Below, in pieces: positions 16,369 through 23,140 of a DNA stretch of 64,000 nucleotides. Every line of letters starts with the position of its first letter. The stretch's first letter is position 1. The translations under genes and the position numbers were made by a program. The notes beneath the pieces were generated by a model, which was not told where the DNA came from, did no database searches, and saw only the letters and a list, made by a program, of their open reading frames with translations. Origin of the DNA: DASZOC01 sp035550975 (GTDB lineage Bacteria; Actinomycetota; CADDZG01; WHSQ01); assembly GCA_035550975.1 (NCBI GenBank), contig DASZOC010000054.1:7035-71034 (forward strand). The letters run 5' to 3'.

Positions 16369-17694
16369 ATGCGATTCGTCAAGCTCGTGGCGGGTTCGGT
16401 CTGTGTTGCCGCGCTCGCCGCGTGCACGCCCGAAGCGGGCGACCGCGATCCGGGCGCAGCAGTTGTCTCGCCGACGCCGCACGAGGGCGGGACGGTCCAC
16501 GTAGGGATCGTCGGCGAACCCGCAACGCTGGATCCCTACGGACCGGCCGCGTCCGACCACAGCTACGCGCTCGTGCGGCCCGTGTTCCCGATGCCGTTCC
16601 GCCTGCTGCCCGACGGCTCGGTCGAGCCGGACCTGGCGGAGCGGGTCGTCGTCGAGGGTCGCACGGCCCGGCTATTCCTGCGCCGCGCGCGGTGGTCGGA
16701 CGGGTCGAGGATCACCGCGCGCGACGTCGTCATCAGCATCCGCCGCGCGACCCCGCCGTCGGGTCTCGCGCGGATCCGGTCGGCCCGGGTCGTCTCGGAC
16801 CGGGTAGTCCGCGTCCGGGGTGACGTCGACGACTGGGAGGAGGCACTCGCGTCCGGCGCGTACGTCCTGCCGGGGGGGAGGTTGCGCGGAGGCACCCTCT
16901 CCGGAGGTCCCTTCCGCTTCGCCCACTACCAGCCGGGACGGCGGCTCGTGTTCGAGCCCAACAAGAGGTGGCCGGGTACTCCTCCGCTGCTCGATCGTGT
17001 CGTGGTCGACTTCGTGCAATCGACCGAGCTCCTGATCAGGCTCCTCGAGGAAGGGCGGCTGGACGCGGCTGTGGTCCCTTCGACCGTCAACCTCGACGAG
17101 CGCCTCGACGAGCTGGAGCTGCACTACGGGCGCGCCCTCGGGTGGGAGTCGGTCGCGCTGGAGTTCGACGATCCCGTCGCGGCGGACGAGTGGATCGCGA
17201 CCGCGTCCGGGATCGATCGCGAGCGGCTGCTGAGCTCGTTCGTGCGCGACGAGGGTCGCTTGTCGAACACGCTAAGCCCCGGCCCGCTCGGAACGGAAGG
17301 TTTCTGGAGCCACGTCGCGATCGACGCCGGCGCACCGCCGCCGGAGATCACGATCGGAGCGCCGGAGGGCGACGAGCTATTGACGCTGATGCAGCGCGCG
17401 ATCCAGCTCGATCTCGAACGCTCGGGCGTGACGGCCGAGCTCGTCACGGCGCCGTGGGCTACCTACTACGGCGTATGGCCGGAGGACGGGCCGGCGGACG
17501 CATACCTAGTGAGACGCGCGGGCGCGCCGGGGGCCGCGACGCCGCCCGACGCGGTCGGATCGTCTGCGCTGCCGCTGGCTCACGTGGAGACGTTCGTCGC
17601 CTGGAACGACACCGTGCACGGTGCCGTGGTCCACCCCGCGCTGGACGGCCCGCTGTGGAACGCAGAAGAGTGGTGGAAGGACCCCTCGATATAA
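16369..17694 (+). CDS. Divergent ABC solute-binding lipoprotein, family 5
   Basis: A 441-residue lipoprotein with signal MRFVKLVAGSVCVAALAAC (lipobox LAAC). After it come VHVGIVGEPATLDPYGPAAS and LFLRRARWSDGSRITARDVV, the family-5 binding-protein signatures. It is about 100 residues shorter than its neighbour, and the C-lobe is poorly conserved. It may have changed from a transport role to a sensor or scaffold role; that is inference. It ends just before a terminator hairpin. Confidence 0.75.
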   Translation: MRFVKLVAGSVCVAALAACTPEAGDRDPGAAVVSPTPHEGGTVHVGIVGEPATLDPYGPAASDHSYALVRPVFPMPFRLLPDGSVEPDLAERVVVEGRTARLFLRRARWSDGSRITARDVVISIRRATPPSGLARIRSARVVSDRVVRVRGDVDDWEEALASGAYVLPGGRLRGGTLSGGPFRFAHYQPGRRLVFEPNKRWPGTPPLLDRVVVDFVQSTELLIRLLEEGRLDAAVVPSTVNLDERLDELELHYGRALGWESVALEFDDPVAADEWIATASGIDRERLLSSFVRDEGRLSNTLSPGPLGTEGFWSHVAIDAGAPPPEITIGAPEGDELLTLMQRAIQLDLERSGVTAELVTAPWATYYGVWPEDGPADAYLVRRAGAPGAATPPDAVGSSALPLAHVETFVAWNDTVHGAVVHPALDGPLWNAEEWWKDPSI

Positions 17695-17695
17695 T
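17690..17695 (+). promoter_or_regulatory. TATAAT hexamer, possible tRNA-Leu promoter
   Basis: A perfect -10 consensus overlaps the stop codon of the second binding-protein gene, 39 bases before the tRNA. No -35 of the TTGACA type stands at the right distance. The terminator hairpin lies between it and the tRNA, so the role is uncertain. Confidence 0.3.
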
Positions 17696-17701
17696 CGGCC
17701 G

Positions 17702-17728
17702 AGCCCTGCAACTTGACGCAGGGCTTTT
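17702..17728 (+). terminator. Rho-independent terminator
   Basis: AGCCCTGC (17702-17709) pairs perfectly with GCAGGGCT (17718-17725) around an 8-base loop, followed by TTT. It lies 8 bases after the end of the second binding-protein gene and would end the secG/binding-protein transcript before the tRNA. Confidence 0.8.
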
Positions 17729-17734
17729 GAGTGC

Positions 17735-17817
17735 GCGGTGGTGGTGGAACGGTAGACACGCCAGCTTGAGGGGCTGGTGCCCGCAAGGGTGTGGGGGTTC
17801 AAATCCCCCCCACCGCA
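17735..17817 (+). tRNA. tRNA-Leu (anticodon GAG)
   Basis: The acceptor stem GCGGTGG (17735-17741) pairs with CCACCGC (17810-17816), with discriminator A at 17817. The anticodon stem CCAGC/GCTGG encloses loop TTGAGGG, giving anticodon GAG at 17768-17770, which reads CUC and CUU. A long variable arm (CCCGCAAGGG) marks a class II leucine tRNA. The T arm is GGGGG-TTCAAAT-CCCCC. The 3' CCA is not encoded. Length is 83 bases. Confidence 0.97.
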
Positions 17818-17853
17818 CCCGAGAAAGGTTCTGTAGCTGCGCGACGCCTGCTG

Positions 17854-17939
17854 CGGATGCGAACCCGTCCGTTCAGGCAGTAAACCGCCGCCAGTCCCGA
17901 TAAACGAGACCCGTGGCGGTTTACTCGTGCTTGCATCCG
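17854..17939. other. Nested inverted repeats forming a strong stem-loop
   Basis: The inner arms AGTAAACCGCC (17879-17889) and GGCGGTTTACT (17915-17925) are an 11-bp perfect inverted repeat. The stem continues inward with one mismatch through GTCCCG/CGAGAC to a loop ATAAA (17900-17904). The outer arms CGGATGC (17854-17860) and GCATCCG (17933-17939) are also perfect, and GAAC/GTTC pairs between the left arms. It could be a terminator for the tRNA transcript, a structured RNA or a small mobile repeat. Only the hairpin itself is certain. Confidence 0.6.
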
Positions 17940-17962
17940 ATGGAAGGGGGTAGCACCGAGGC

Positions 17963-18682
17963 ATGGGCTCTCATGTGCTGCCGGCGTTCTCGGTCGACGT
18001 GGAGAACTTCGCGTTGGTCAATTACCTCGTGCCGGCGGAGCGCGTGCTGGAGCATCTGCCGACCAACTACGACCTGCAGACGTTCGACGGCGACTGCTTC
18101 GTTACCGCCACCTGTTTCTGTAACGGCGCATTCAGGCCGTGGATGCTTCCCGGCCCGCGCCTCACCTTCGACGAGAGCACGTTCCGGACCTACGTGACCC
18201 ACAAGGGCCGCGTCGGCGTGTACTTCTTCGGGCGTTACCTATCGCGCCCGTCGGCGACGCTGCCGCAGCGCGCGATCGCACGCGATACCTACGACGCCGA
18301 TTTCACGGTTGCAAGCGAGCTGACGGAGGACGGCTACCGCGCGTACTCGTGTCACGCGACTTCGGACGCGGGGGAAGCGAGCTTCGCGTTGACCGCCACC
18401 GAACGACCCTCCGCGCGCGAGCCGTTCGCTGCCGGCGACGAGATGGCGCAGTTCTTGACCTACAGGTTGCACGGCTTCTTCACGACGTCGCTCGGCTTTC
18501 AGGGGCACATGCCGGTCGCCCACCCGCGCATGCATCCATGGGCAGGCGAGCTGTCGACGGCGCGGCTGGATCTGTTCGAGCAGCTCGGGATCCTCGTGCC
18601 CGACGAAGCGCAGAGACCTCACTCGGTTCTGGTCGAGCCGGGGGTTCGATTCACGCTCTACGCGCCGCGCCCTCTCGTATGA
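17963..18682 (+). CDS. DUF2071 (YqjF-like) family protein
   Basis: A 239-residue protein resembling the DUF2071/YqjF group, related in fold to acetoacetate decarboxylase. It contains VPAERVLEHLPTNYDLQTF, an RTYVTHKGRVGVYFFGRYL strand region and TYRLHGFFTTSLGF. Function in the family is unknown. It starts at the ATG 17963 after an AAGGGGG stretch and seems to be a single-gene unit following the tRNA and hairpin. Confidence 0.65.
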   Translation: MGSHVLPAFSVDVENFALVNYLVPAERVLEHLPTNYDLQTFDGDCFVTATCFCNGAFRPWMLPGPRLTFDESTFRTYVTHKGRVGVYFFGRYLSRPSATLPQRAIARDTYDADFTVASELTEDGYRAYSCHATSDAGEASFALTATERPSAREPFAAGDEMAQFLTYRLHGFFTTSLGFQGHMPVAHPRMHPWAGELSTARLDLFEQLGILVPDEAQRPHSVLVEPGVRFTLYAPRPLV

Positions 18683-18729
18683 CTGTTCGGGCAGCGTCTG
18701 GGTACTAGAGGCGGTGAAAGGAGGTTCGG

Positions 18730-18975
18730 ATGGCAGACACGTTCACTTGTGACAACTGTGGCAGGGAATTCCCCACGGACCAGATGAAGGAGGTCTTTAG
18801 CGACGCGGGTGGTGATGTCCAGCGCCAGGAGTTGTGCGCGCCTTGCCTTGACGAGAAGATGAACGAGGCCGCCGACGTGTACGGCGTCGAGGGTCAGGAG
18901 AAGCGCCGCGCGGCCTACCTAGCGCAGTCTTCGGGTGACGCGCCGGACGATGGCGCGACGGGCAAGCGCGAGTAG
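18730..18975 (+). CDS. Small zinc-ribbon protein, unknown function
   Basis: An 81-residue acidic protein with two CxxC pairs, CDNC (about 7-10) and CAPC (about 36-39), a likely zinc knuckle. The rest is charged and probably disordered. A strong AAAGGAGG precedes the ATG, which suggests good expression. It is convergent with the hydrolase gene, with one base between them. Confidence 0.8.
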   Translation: MADTFTCDNCGREFPTDQMKEVFSDAGGDVQRQELCAPCLDEKMNEAADVYGVEGQEKRRAAYLAQSSGDAPDDGATGKRE

Positions 18976-18976
18976 G

Positions 18977-19615
18977 TCAGACGAGGGTTGCGTCGAGGAA
19001 ATCCGCGACGGCGTCCGTCAGAGCGTCGTACTTCGCCCAGAAGAAATGGTTGGCCGCGCGGATCTCGACGTAAGTAGCGCCGGCGGCTTCGGCCCATGCC
19101 CGGCAGTCTTCCGGCCGGACGAGGTCGTCGTTGCTGCCGCACACGATGCCGAGAGGGCACGTGAGGTGTACGTCTTCTGGAGCGGGTAAGCCTGCCGTGA
19201 TCCCCGGCTTCTCTCTCACGGCGGGCGCGATCCCGACGCAGGCGGCGAGGTCCGGCGCTTCGGTCGCCGCTCGTATGGCGACCGCGCCCCCGAACGACCA
19301 GCCGCCGATAGCGACCGGGGTGTCGTAGCGGCGCCGCGCCTCCTGCAGGGCTCCGGCGGCGTCGGCGACCTCTTCTATGCCGGTTCCGGCCTCGCCTTCG
19401 CTCGCACCGATCCCCCGGAAATTGAAGCGGACGACGGCCCACCCGCGGTGAACGAGGTAGTCGGCGAGAGCGATCAGCAGCGGGGCGTTCATCGTGCCCC
19501 CCATCTTCGGGTGCGGATGGCACAGGACCAGGACGGAGCGGGGGTCGTCCGGCGCGTCGATCGCGGCCTCGAGAGACAGACCGTCCGAAGAATCGATACG
19601 GAGTACCTCGGTCAC
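18977..19615 (-). CDS. Alpha/beta hydrolase (COG2945-like)
   Basis: A 212-residue serine hydrolase with the nucleophile elbow GGWSFGGAVA, an upstream oxyanion segment LCHPHPKMGGTMNAPL and a late histidine in AANHFFWAK. The acid may be the Asp in SNDDLV. This matches the short cytoplasmic COG2945 hydrolases of unknown substrate. It is downstream of the HIT gene and overlaps it by 4 bases. Confidence 0.85.
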   Translation of the reverse strand: MTEVLRIDSSDGLSLEAAIDAPDDPRSVLVLCHPHPKMGGTMNAPLLIALADYLVHRGWAVVRFNFRGIGASEGEAGTGIEEVADAAGALQEARRRYDTPVAIGGWSFGGAVAIRAATEAPDLAACVGIAPAVREKPGITAGLPAPEDVHLTCPLGIVCGSNDDLVRPEDCRAWAEAAGATYVEIRAANHFFWAKYDALTDAVADFLDATLV

Positions 19616-20034
19616 GCTCCGAGACCGTCCATCGCGCCGCGGATGGCGCTCGCCACCGCGGCCATCTCTTCGTCACCACCCTTGTAGCGCATGCGGGGCC
19701 AGAAGAAGCCGCGCAATCCGTCCTTGGGACGCCGCGGCACGACGTGCACGTGGAGGTGCGGGACGCTCTGGCTCACGACGTTGTTCATCGCGACGAACGT
19801 GCCCGTGGCTCCCAGCGCAGCGGGGATGGCGGCCGCGAGCCGCCGCGCGACGGAGAACAACGGCTCCACGAGGTGGTCGGGCAGGTCGGGGAGCGTCATG
19901 TGGTGGTCTCGGGGTATCAAGAGGGTGTGACCGGCGAAGAGGGGGCGGATGTCGAGGAACGCGACCAGCGATGGATCCTCGTAGACGAAGTGCGCCGGCT
20001 TGTCGCCCGCGACGATCGAGCAGAAGGTGCACAT
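19612..20034 (-). CDS. HIT-family nucleotide hydrolase
   Basis: A 140-residue histidine-triad protein with catalytic HLHVHVVPR and the N-terminal MCTFCSIVAGDKPAHFVYED, whose cysteines can bind zinc. Such proteins hydrolyse dinucleoside polyphosphates or AMP adducts. I choose the ATG at 20034 because the family begins there; the upstream extension to 20085 is not conserved. That ATG shares bases with the start of the divergent DsbA-like gene. Confidence 0.9.
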   Translation of the reverse strand: MCTFCSIVAGDKPAHFVYEDPSLVAFLDIRPLFAGHTLLIPRDHHMTLPDLPDHLVEPLFSVARRLAAAIPAALGATGTFVAMNNVVSQSVPHLHVHVVPRRPKDGLRGFFWPRMRYKGGDEEMAAVASAIRGAMDGLGA

Positions 20035-20743
20035 GAGCCAGAACCCTAAGGCGGCGTCGATCGAGGTGGCGCCCGGCTCGATCACGTTCTATGCCGACAT
20101 CACGTGCCCGTGGGCTCACGTGGCCGTGCACCGGTTGCACGAGACGCGCGACCGTCTCGGCCTGACGGATCAGGTGGTGTTCGACCCGCGCGCGTTCCCT
20201 CTCGAGCTGATCAACGACCAGCCGACGCCGAAGAAGATCCTCGACGCGGAGATCCCGGTGGCGGGCACGCTCGAACCGGATGCGGGCTGGCAGATGTGGC
20301 AGCGACCCGACGCGGAGTACCCGGTGACATCGCTGCCGGCGTTGGAGGCGGTCCATGCTGCCAAGGAGCAGCATCCGCGGGCTGCCGAAGACTTCGACCG
20401 CGCGCTGCGCCGCGCCTTCTTCGGTGCCAGCCGCAGCATCTCGATGCGCCACGAGATCCTCGAGATTGCGATTACCGTCGACGGGCTCGACGTCGACGCG
20501 CTGCGAGAGGCCCTAGAGGACGGCCGCGCACGCGCCCACCTGACGAAGGACCGGCTGATAGCCGAGACCGACGCGGTGGAGGCGAGTCCACACCTGTTCC
20601 TGAGCGACGGCGCGAACGCGGCGAATCCCGGCATCGAGATGCACTGGGAAGGCGAACACGGCAAGGGCTTTCCGGTCGTCGACTCCGACGATCCGACGAT
20701 CTACGAGCGGCTCCTGCGACGGGCCGCCGAGGGAGGTAGGTAG
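20033..20743 (+). CDS. DsbA/2-hydroxychromene-2-carboxylate isomerase-like thioredoxin-fold protein
   Basis: A 236-residue protein with an N-terminal thioredoxin strand SITFYADITCPWAHVAVHRL. The redox motif is CPWA, with one cysteine (about residue 25) instead of CxxC, followed by the helical insertion typical of DsbA/FrnE/kappa-GST proteins. In actinobacteria, relatives with CPWC act as mycothiol- or mycoredoxin-linked reductases; the single cysteine suggests a thiol-adduct or isomerase role. AGAAGG precedes the ATG at 20033. No signal peptide, so cytoplasmic. Confidence 0.75.
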   Translation: MSQNPKAASIEVAPGSITFYADITCPWAHVAVHRLHETRDRLGLTDQVVFDPRAFPLELINDQPTPKKILDAEIPVAGTLEPDAGWQMWQRPDAEYPVTSLPALEAVHAAKEQHPRAAEDFDRALRRAFFGASRSISMRHEILEIAITVDGLDVDALREALEDGRARAHLTKDRLIAETDAVEASPHLFLSDGANAANPGIEMHWEGEHGKGFPVVDSDDPTIYERLLRRAAEGGR

Positions 20744-20745
20744 AG

Positions 20746-21036
20746 ATGGACGAGCAAGCGGTACGACAGGCCGCGCAGGAGCACGCGGAGGCAACGGTGG
20801 CGAAGGACTTCAAGACGGCAGGAGCGACCCTGACGAAGCCCGCGATGGCGCAAGCCGGGGACGTGATGAAGGCGATGCCCGGCCAGCTCACGGGTTGCGA
20901 GATCGCCTCGGTGACCGCGGAAGGCGACGAGATGGTCGTAGCCATCACCTACCGAGGAGCAGAGGGCGAGACGACGGTGCAGTCGCGCTGGGCCGAGGTC
21001 GACGGACGGCCGATGATCACCGACCTCCAGGCGTGA
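20746..21036 (+). CDS. Small hypothetical protein, possibly NTF2/SnoaL-like
   Basis: A 96-residue protein two bases after the DsbA-like gene, with GGGAGG before the ATG. The pattern is an N-terminal helix (AVRQAAQEHAEATVAKDFKT) and later strands (EMVVAITYRGAEGETTVQSR), which would fit a small NTF2-like fold. I do not recognise a specific family, and its role is unknown. Confidence 0.65.
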   Translation: MDEQAVRQAAQEHAEATVAKDFKTAGATLTKPAMAQAGDVMKAMPGQLTGCEIASVTAEGDEMVVAITYRGAEGETTVQSRWAEVDGRPMITDLQA

Positions 21037-21147
21037 CCACGACGCGCCTCCGGCGCGCACCATGGACGTAGACCTTGCATGAGCGGGCATCCGCGTCCAT
21101 CGCGTGGACTCGGGGGAGTAGGACTCGGGCGGTCGCGCGCCCGTTGG

Positions 21148-21153
21148 TATCTT
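21148..21153 (+). promoter_or_regulatory. Putative -10 element, leaderless type
   Basis: TATCTT ends 6 bases before the ATG at 21160. Confidence 0.4.
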
Positions 21154-21159
21154 CGGGTC

Positions 21160-21543
21160 ATGGAAGCCGATATCGAAGGTCTGCAACGAAAGGTCATGCG
21201 GAGCTCCGTCCGTCCCGTTCGCGGCGGCTACGGAGTCGAGGGGATCGCAGTCCGTGACGGCAAGACGCTTCCGTTCGTGGTGTCGCGCGGCTGGAACGCG
21301 CCCGCGGGCTACTACCCGGAGACCTTCTATATCGTCGCGGCCGACACCGGCGAGGTGTACTACGCGGCCCCCACACAGGTGAGGCTGATCTGGGGTCTCC
21401 CGTCCATCACGGACGTCACCACCCGCGTCGACGACCCGGTCGAGCTCAGTCCCGGTCGCTACAAGATCGTGTTCGCGCTCGGCGGCATCAAGGGCGGGGA
21501 GATCGACGTCGACGTGTTCGAAGAGGGCGCTCGGGCTGCGTAG
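21160..21543 (+). CDS. Hypothetical protein, 127 residues
   Basis: A soluble protein with no signal peptide or membrane segment. It contains VEGIAVRDGKTLPFVVSRGW and YYPETFYIVAADTGEVYYAA, an alternating beta-rich pattern. I do not recognise the family. I prefer the ATG at 21160 over one at 21079 because a TATCTT hexamer ends 6 bases before it and the extra N-terminal residues are low-complexity Arg/Gly. Confidence 0.6.
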   Translation: MEADIEGLQRKVMRSSVRPVRGGYGVEGIAVRDGKTLPFVVSRGWNAPAGYYPETFYIVAADTGEVYYAAPTQVRLIWGLPSITDVTTRVDDPVELSPGRYKIVFALGGIKGGEIDVDVFEEGARAA

Positions 21544-21570
21544 CGCGCTCCTCTAGGGGCGACGCCCGCC

Positions 21571-21576
21571 TATCCT
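21571..21576 (+). promoter_or_regulatory. Putative -10 element of the htrA-like gene, leaderless type
   Basis: TATCCT ends 7 bases before the ATG at 21584. Confidence 0.4.
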
Positions 21577-21583
21577 CTTGCCC

Positions 21584-22684
21584 ATGAAGAAACTCGTCGT
21601 CCTCGCCGCGCTCTGCTCGCTGCTGGGCGCGTGCACCATTACCGAGCTGCAGGACGCGGCCCAGGACCTTGCCGACCCCGCCGCGTCGCCGTCGGAGGTC
21701 GATCTCGACCAGAGCGACGTCCCACCACCTCCGTCTCGCATAGCCGACGTCATCGAGGAGACGCTGCCTTCGGTCGTGAACGTGAAGGTGACGTCCGTCA
21801 ACAACGTCGGCCTCGGGAGGGGAGAGGGGTCGGGGGTCGTGATCGACGAGACCGGCGTGATCCTCACTAACTTCCACGTCGTAGCCGGTGCGGTGAACGT
21901 GGAGGTCGTCTTCAACGACGGTCGCGACAAGATGGCCGGGCGCGTCGTGGGCGGGATCCCGGAGCGTGACCTCGCAGTGATCCGCGTGGATGCAGGCGAT
22001 CTCGACCCGATCGAGATGGGGCGTTCCTCTAACCTCCGCCTCGGCGACGACGTGCTCGCGATCGGCTTCCCACTCGGCCTCGGCGACAGCCCGACCGTCA
22101 CGAAAGGGATCGTGTCCGCTCTCGACCGCAACATCAGCGCGGGGGCCCAGGGGTTGGAGCTGCAGGGCCTCCTGCAGACGGACGCCGCGATCAACCCGGG
22201 CAACTCCGGCGGCGCACTCATCGACCGCGCCGGGCGCCTCGTCGGTATCAACACGGCCGCGGCGCGGGCTTCGGCCGCCGAGAACGTCGGCTTCGCCATC
22301 GCGATCGACGAGGCGCTCCCGGTGATCGAGGAGATCCTGTCGGAACCGCCGTCCCAGCGCGCCTGGCTCGGCGTCTCGGTCGCTCCGGTGGAGTCGGCGT
22401 CAGACGCGGTCGCGCTCCGTCTCGACCCCAGCGTGCGGGGTGCGGCGATCACGCTGATATTCCCGGACAACCCGGCCGAAGCCGCGGGGCTGCAGGAGGG
22501 CGACGTCATCGTCCGCGTGGGTGATTTCGACGTTCGCTCCGCCGAGGATCTGACCGAGGCGCTGGCTCGGCTCGACCCGGGCGAGAGGGTCGAGGTGGTC
22601 GTCGTGAACCAAGAGGGGACGAGGACGGTCCAGCTGACGCTCGCGCAGCGGCCGCCGGACGTGCTGCCCGAGCCCGAGGACTAG
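21584..22684 (+). CDS. HtrA/DegP-like serine protease lipoprotein with PDZ domain
   Basis: A 366-residue envelope protease. The signal MKKLVVLAALCSLLGAC has a lipobox (LGAC), so it is probably lipid-anchored outside the membrane. The trypsin-like domain shows the triad His98 (TNFHVV), Asp129 (ERDLAV) and Ser208 (NPGNSGGAL). A single PDZ domain covers about residues 265-355, with GLQEGDVIVRVGDF. Such proteases degrade or refold damaged envelope proteins. It has its own short-leader promoter and precedes ttuB by 12 bases. Confidence 0.92.
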   Translation: MKKLVVLAALCSLLGACTITELQDAAQDLADPAASPSEVDLDQSDVPPPPSRIADVIEETLPSVVNVKVTSVNNVGLGRGEGSGVVIDETGVILTNFHVVAGAVNVEVVFNDGRDKMAGRVVGGIPERDLAVIRVDAGDLDPIEMGRSSNLRLGDDVLAIGFPLGLGDSPTVTKGIVSALDRNISAGAQGLELQGLLQTDAAINPGNSGGALIDRAGRLVGINTAAARASAAENVGFAIAIDEALPVIEEILSEPPSQRAWLGVSVAPVESASDAVALRLDPSVRGAAITLIFPDNPAEAAGLQEGDVIVRVGDFDVRSAEDLTEALARLDPGERVEVVVVNQEGTRTVQLTLAQRPPDVLPEPED

Positions 22685-22696
22685 GCTGGCGGAGCC

Positions 22697-23140
22697 GTGA
22701 AGGTCAAGCTGCGCAACCCCGACCGCGTCATCGAGGTCAGTGGCCCTTCGACCGTCGCCGGTCTGCTCGTCGAGCTCGACATCGTCCCCGAGGCCGTGCT
22801 GGTGATCCGCGACGCGACGCTGCTCACCCGCGACGAGTCGCTGAACGACACCGACGAGCTGGAGGTCCGCCCGGTCCTCTCCGGCGGCGCCGTCGACCCG
22901 GAGGTAGGTCGTGGTCGTCCCGCGGACGCGGACGCGGTCGGCCCGGAGGTAGGTCGTGGTCGTCCCGCGGACGCGGACGTGGTCGGCCCGGAGGGAGGTC
23001 GTGGTCGTCCCGCGGACGCCGACGTGGTCGGCCCGGAGGTAGGTCGTGGTCGTCCCGAGGACGCCGACGTGGTCGGCCCGGAGGTAGGTCGTGGTCGTCC
23101 CGAGGACGCGGACGTGGTCGGCCCGGAGGGACGACCATGA
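22697..23140 (+). CDS. ttuB: TtuB/MoaD-ThiS-like ubiquitin-fold sulfur carrier with repeat tail
   Basis: A 147-residue protein. Residues 1-64 form a beta-grasp sulfur-carrier domain (VAGLLVELDIVPEAVLVIRD, then a strand ending RPVLSGG). TtuB, MoaD and ThiS normally end at this Gly-Gly, which is thiocarboxylated by an E1-like enzyme and hands sulfur to the partner. Here the chain continues with AVDP and five near-identical 15-residue repeats (EVGRGRPADADVVGP type), ending EGRP. If the protein carries sulfur, the tail must be removed after Gly64. It starts at a GTG and overlaps ttuA by 4 bases, which supports the TtuB assignment; the tail's role is unknown. Confidence 0.8.
   Translation: MKVKLRNPDRVIEVSGPSTVAGLLVELDIVPEAVLVIRDATLLTRDESLNDTDELEVRPVLSGGAVDPEVGRGRPADADAVGPEVGRGRPADADVVGPEGGRGRPADADVVGPEVGRGRPEDADVVGPEVGRGRPEDADVVGPEGRP
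22901..23125. repeat. In-frame minisatellite, five 45-bp units
   Basis: Units begin at 22901, 22946, 22991, 23036 and 23081. They differ at only a few positions: GTA or GGA in codon 2, GCG or GAG in codon 8, GCG or GCC in codon 10, GCG or GTG in codon 12. The near-identity at DNA level, including synonymous sites, points to recent tandem expansion. A partial sixth unit (GAGGGACGACCA) runs into the ttuA start. Confidence 0.95.

Noticed and set aside
14406..16427. A 673-codon minus-strand frame opposite the first binding-protein gene.
   Set aside because: Codon-bias shadow of a well-supported lipoprotein gene; composition is Arg/His/Asp-rich with no motif.
17690..17741. TTGACG at 17713 as a -35 for the tRNA.
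   Set aside because: It lies within the terminator loop and stem, and no -10 follows at 16-18 bases.
22901..23125. Regular repeats resembling a CRISPR array.
   Set aside because: Units are directly adjacent with no spacers, in frame with a protein, and no cas genes are near.
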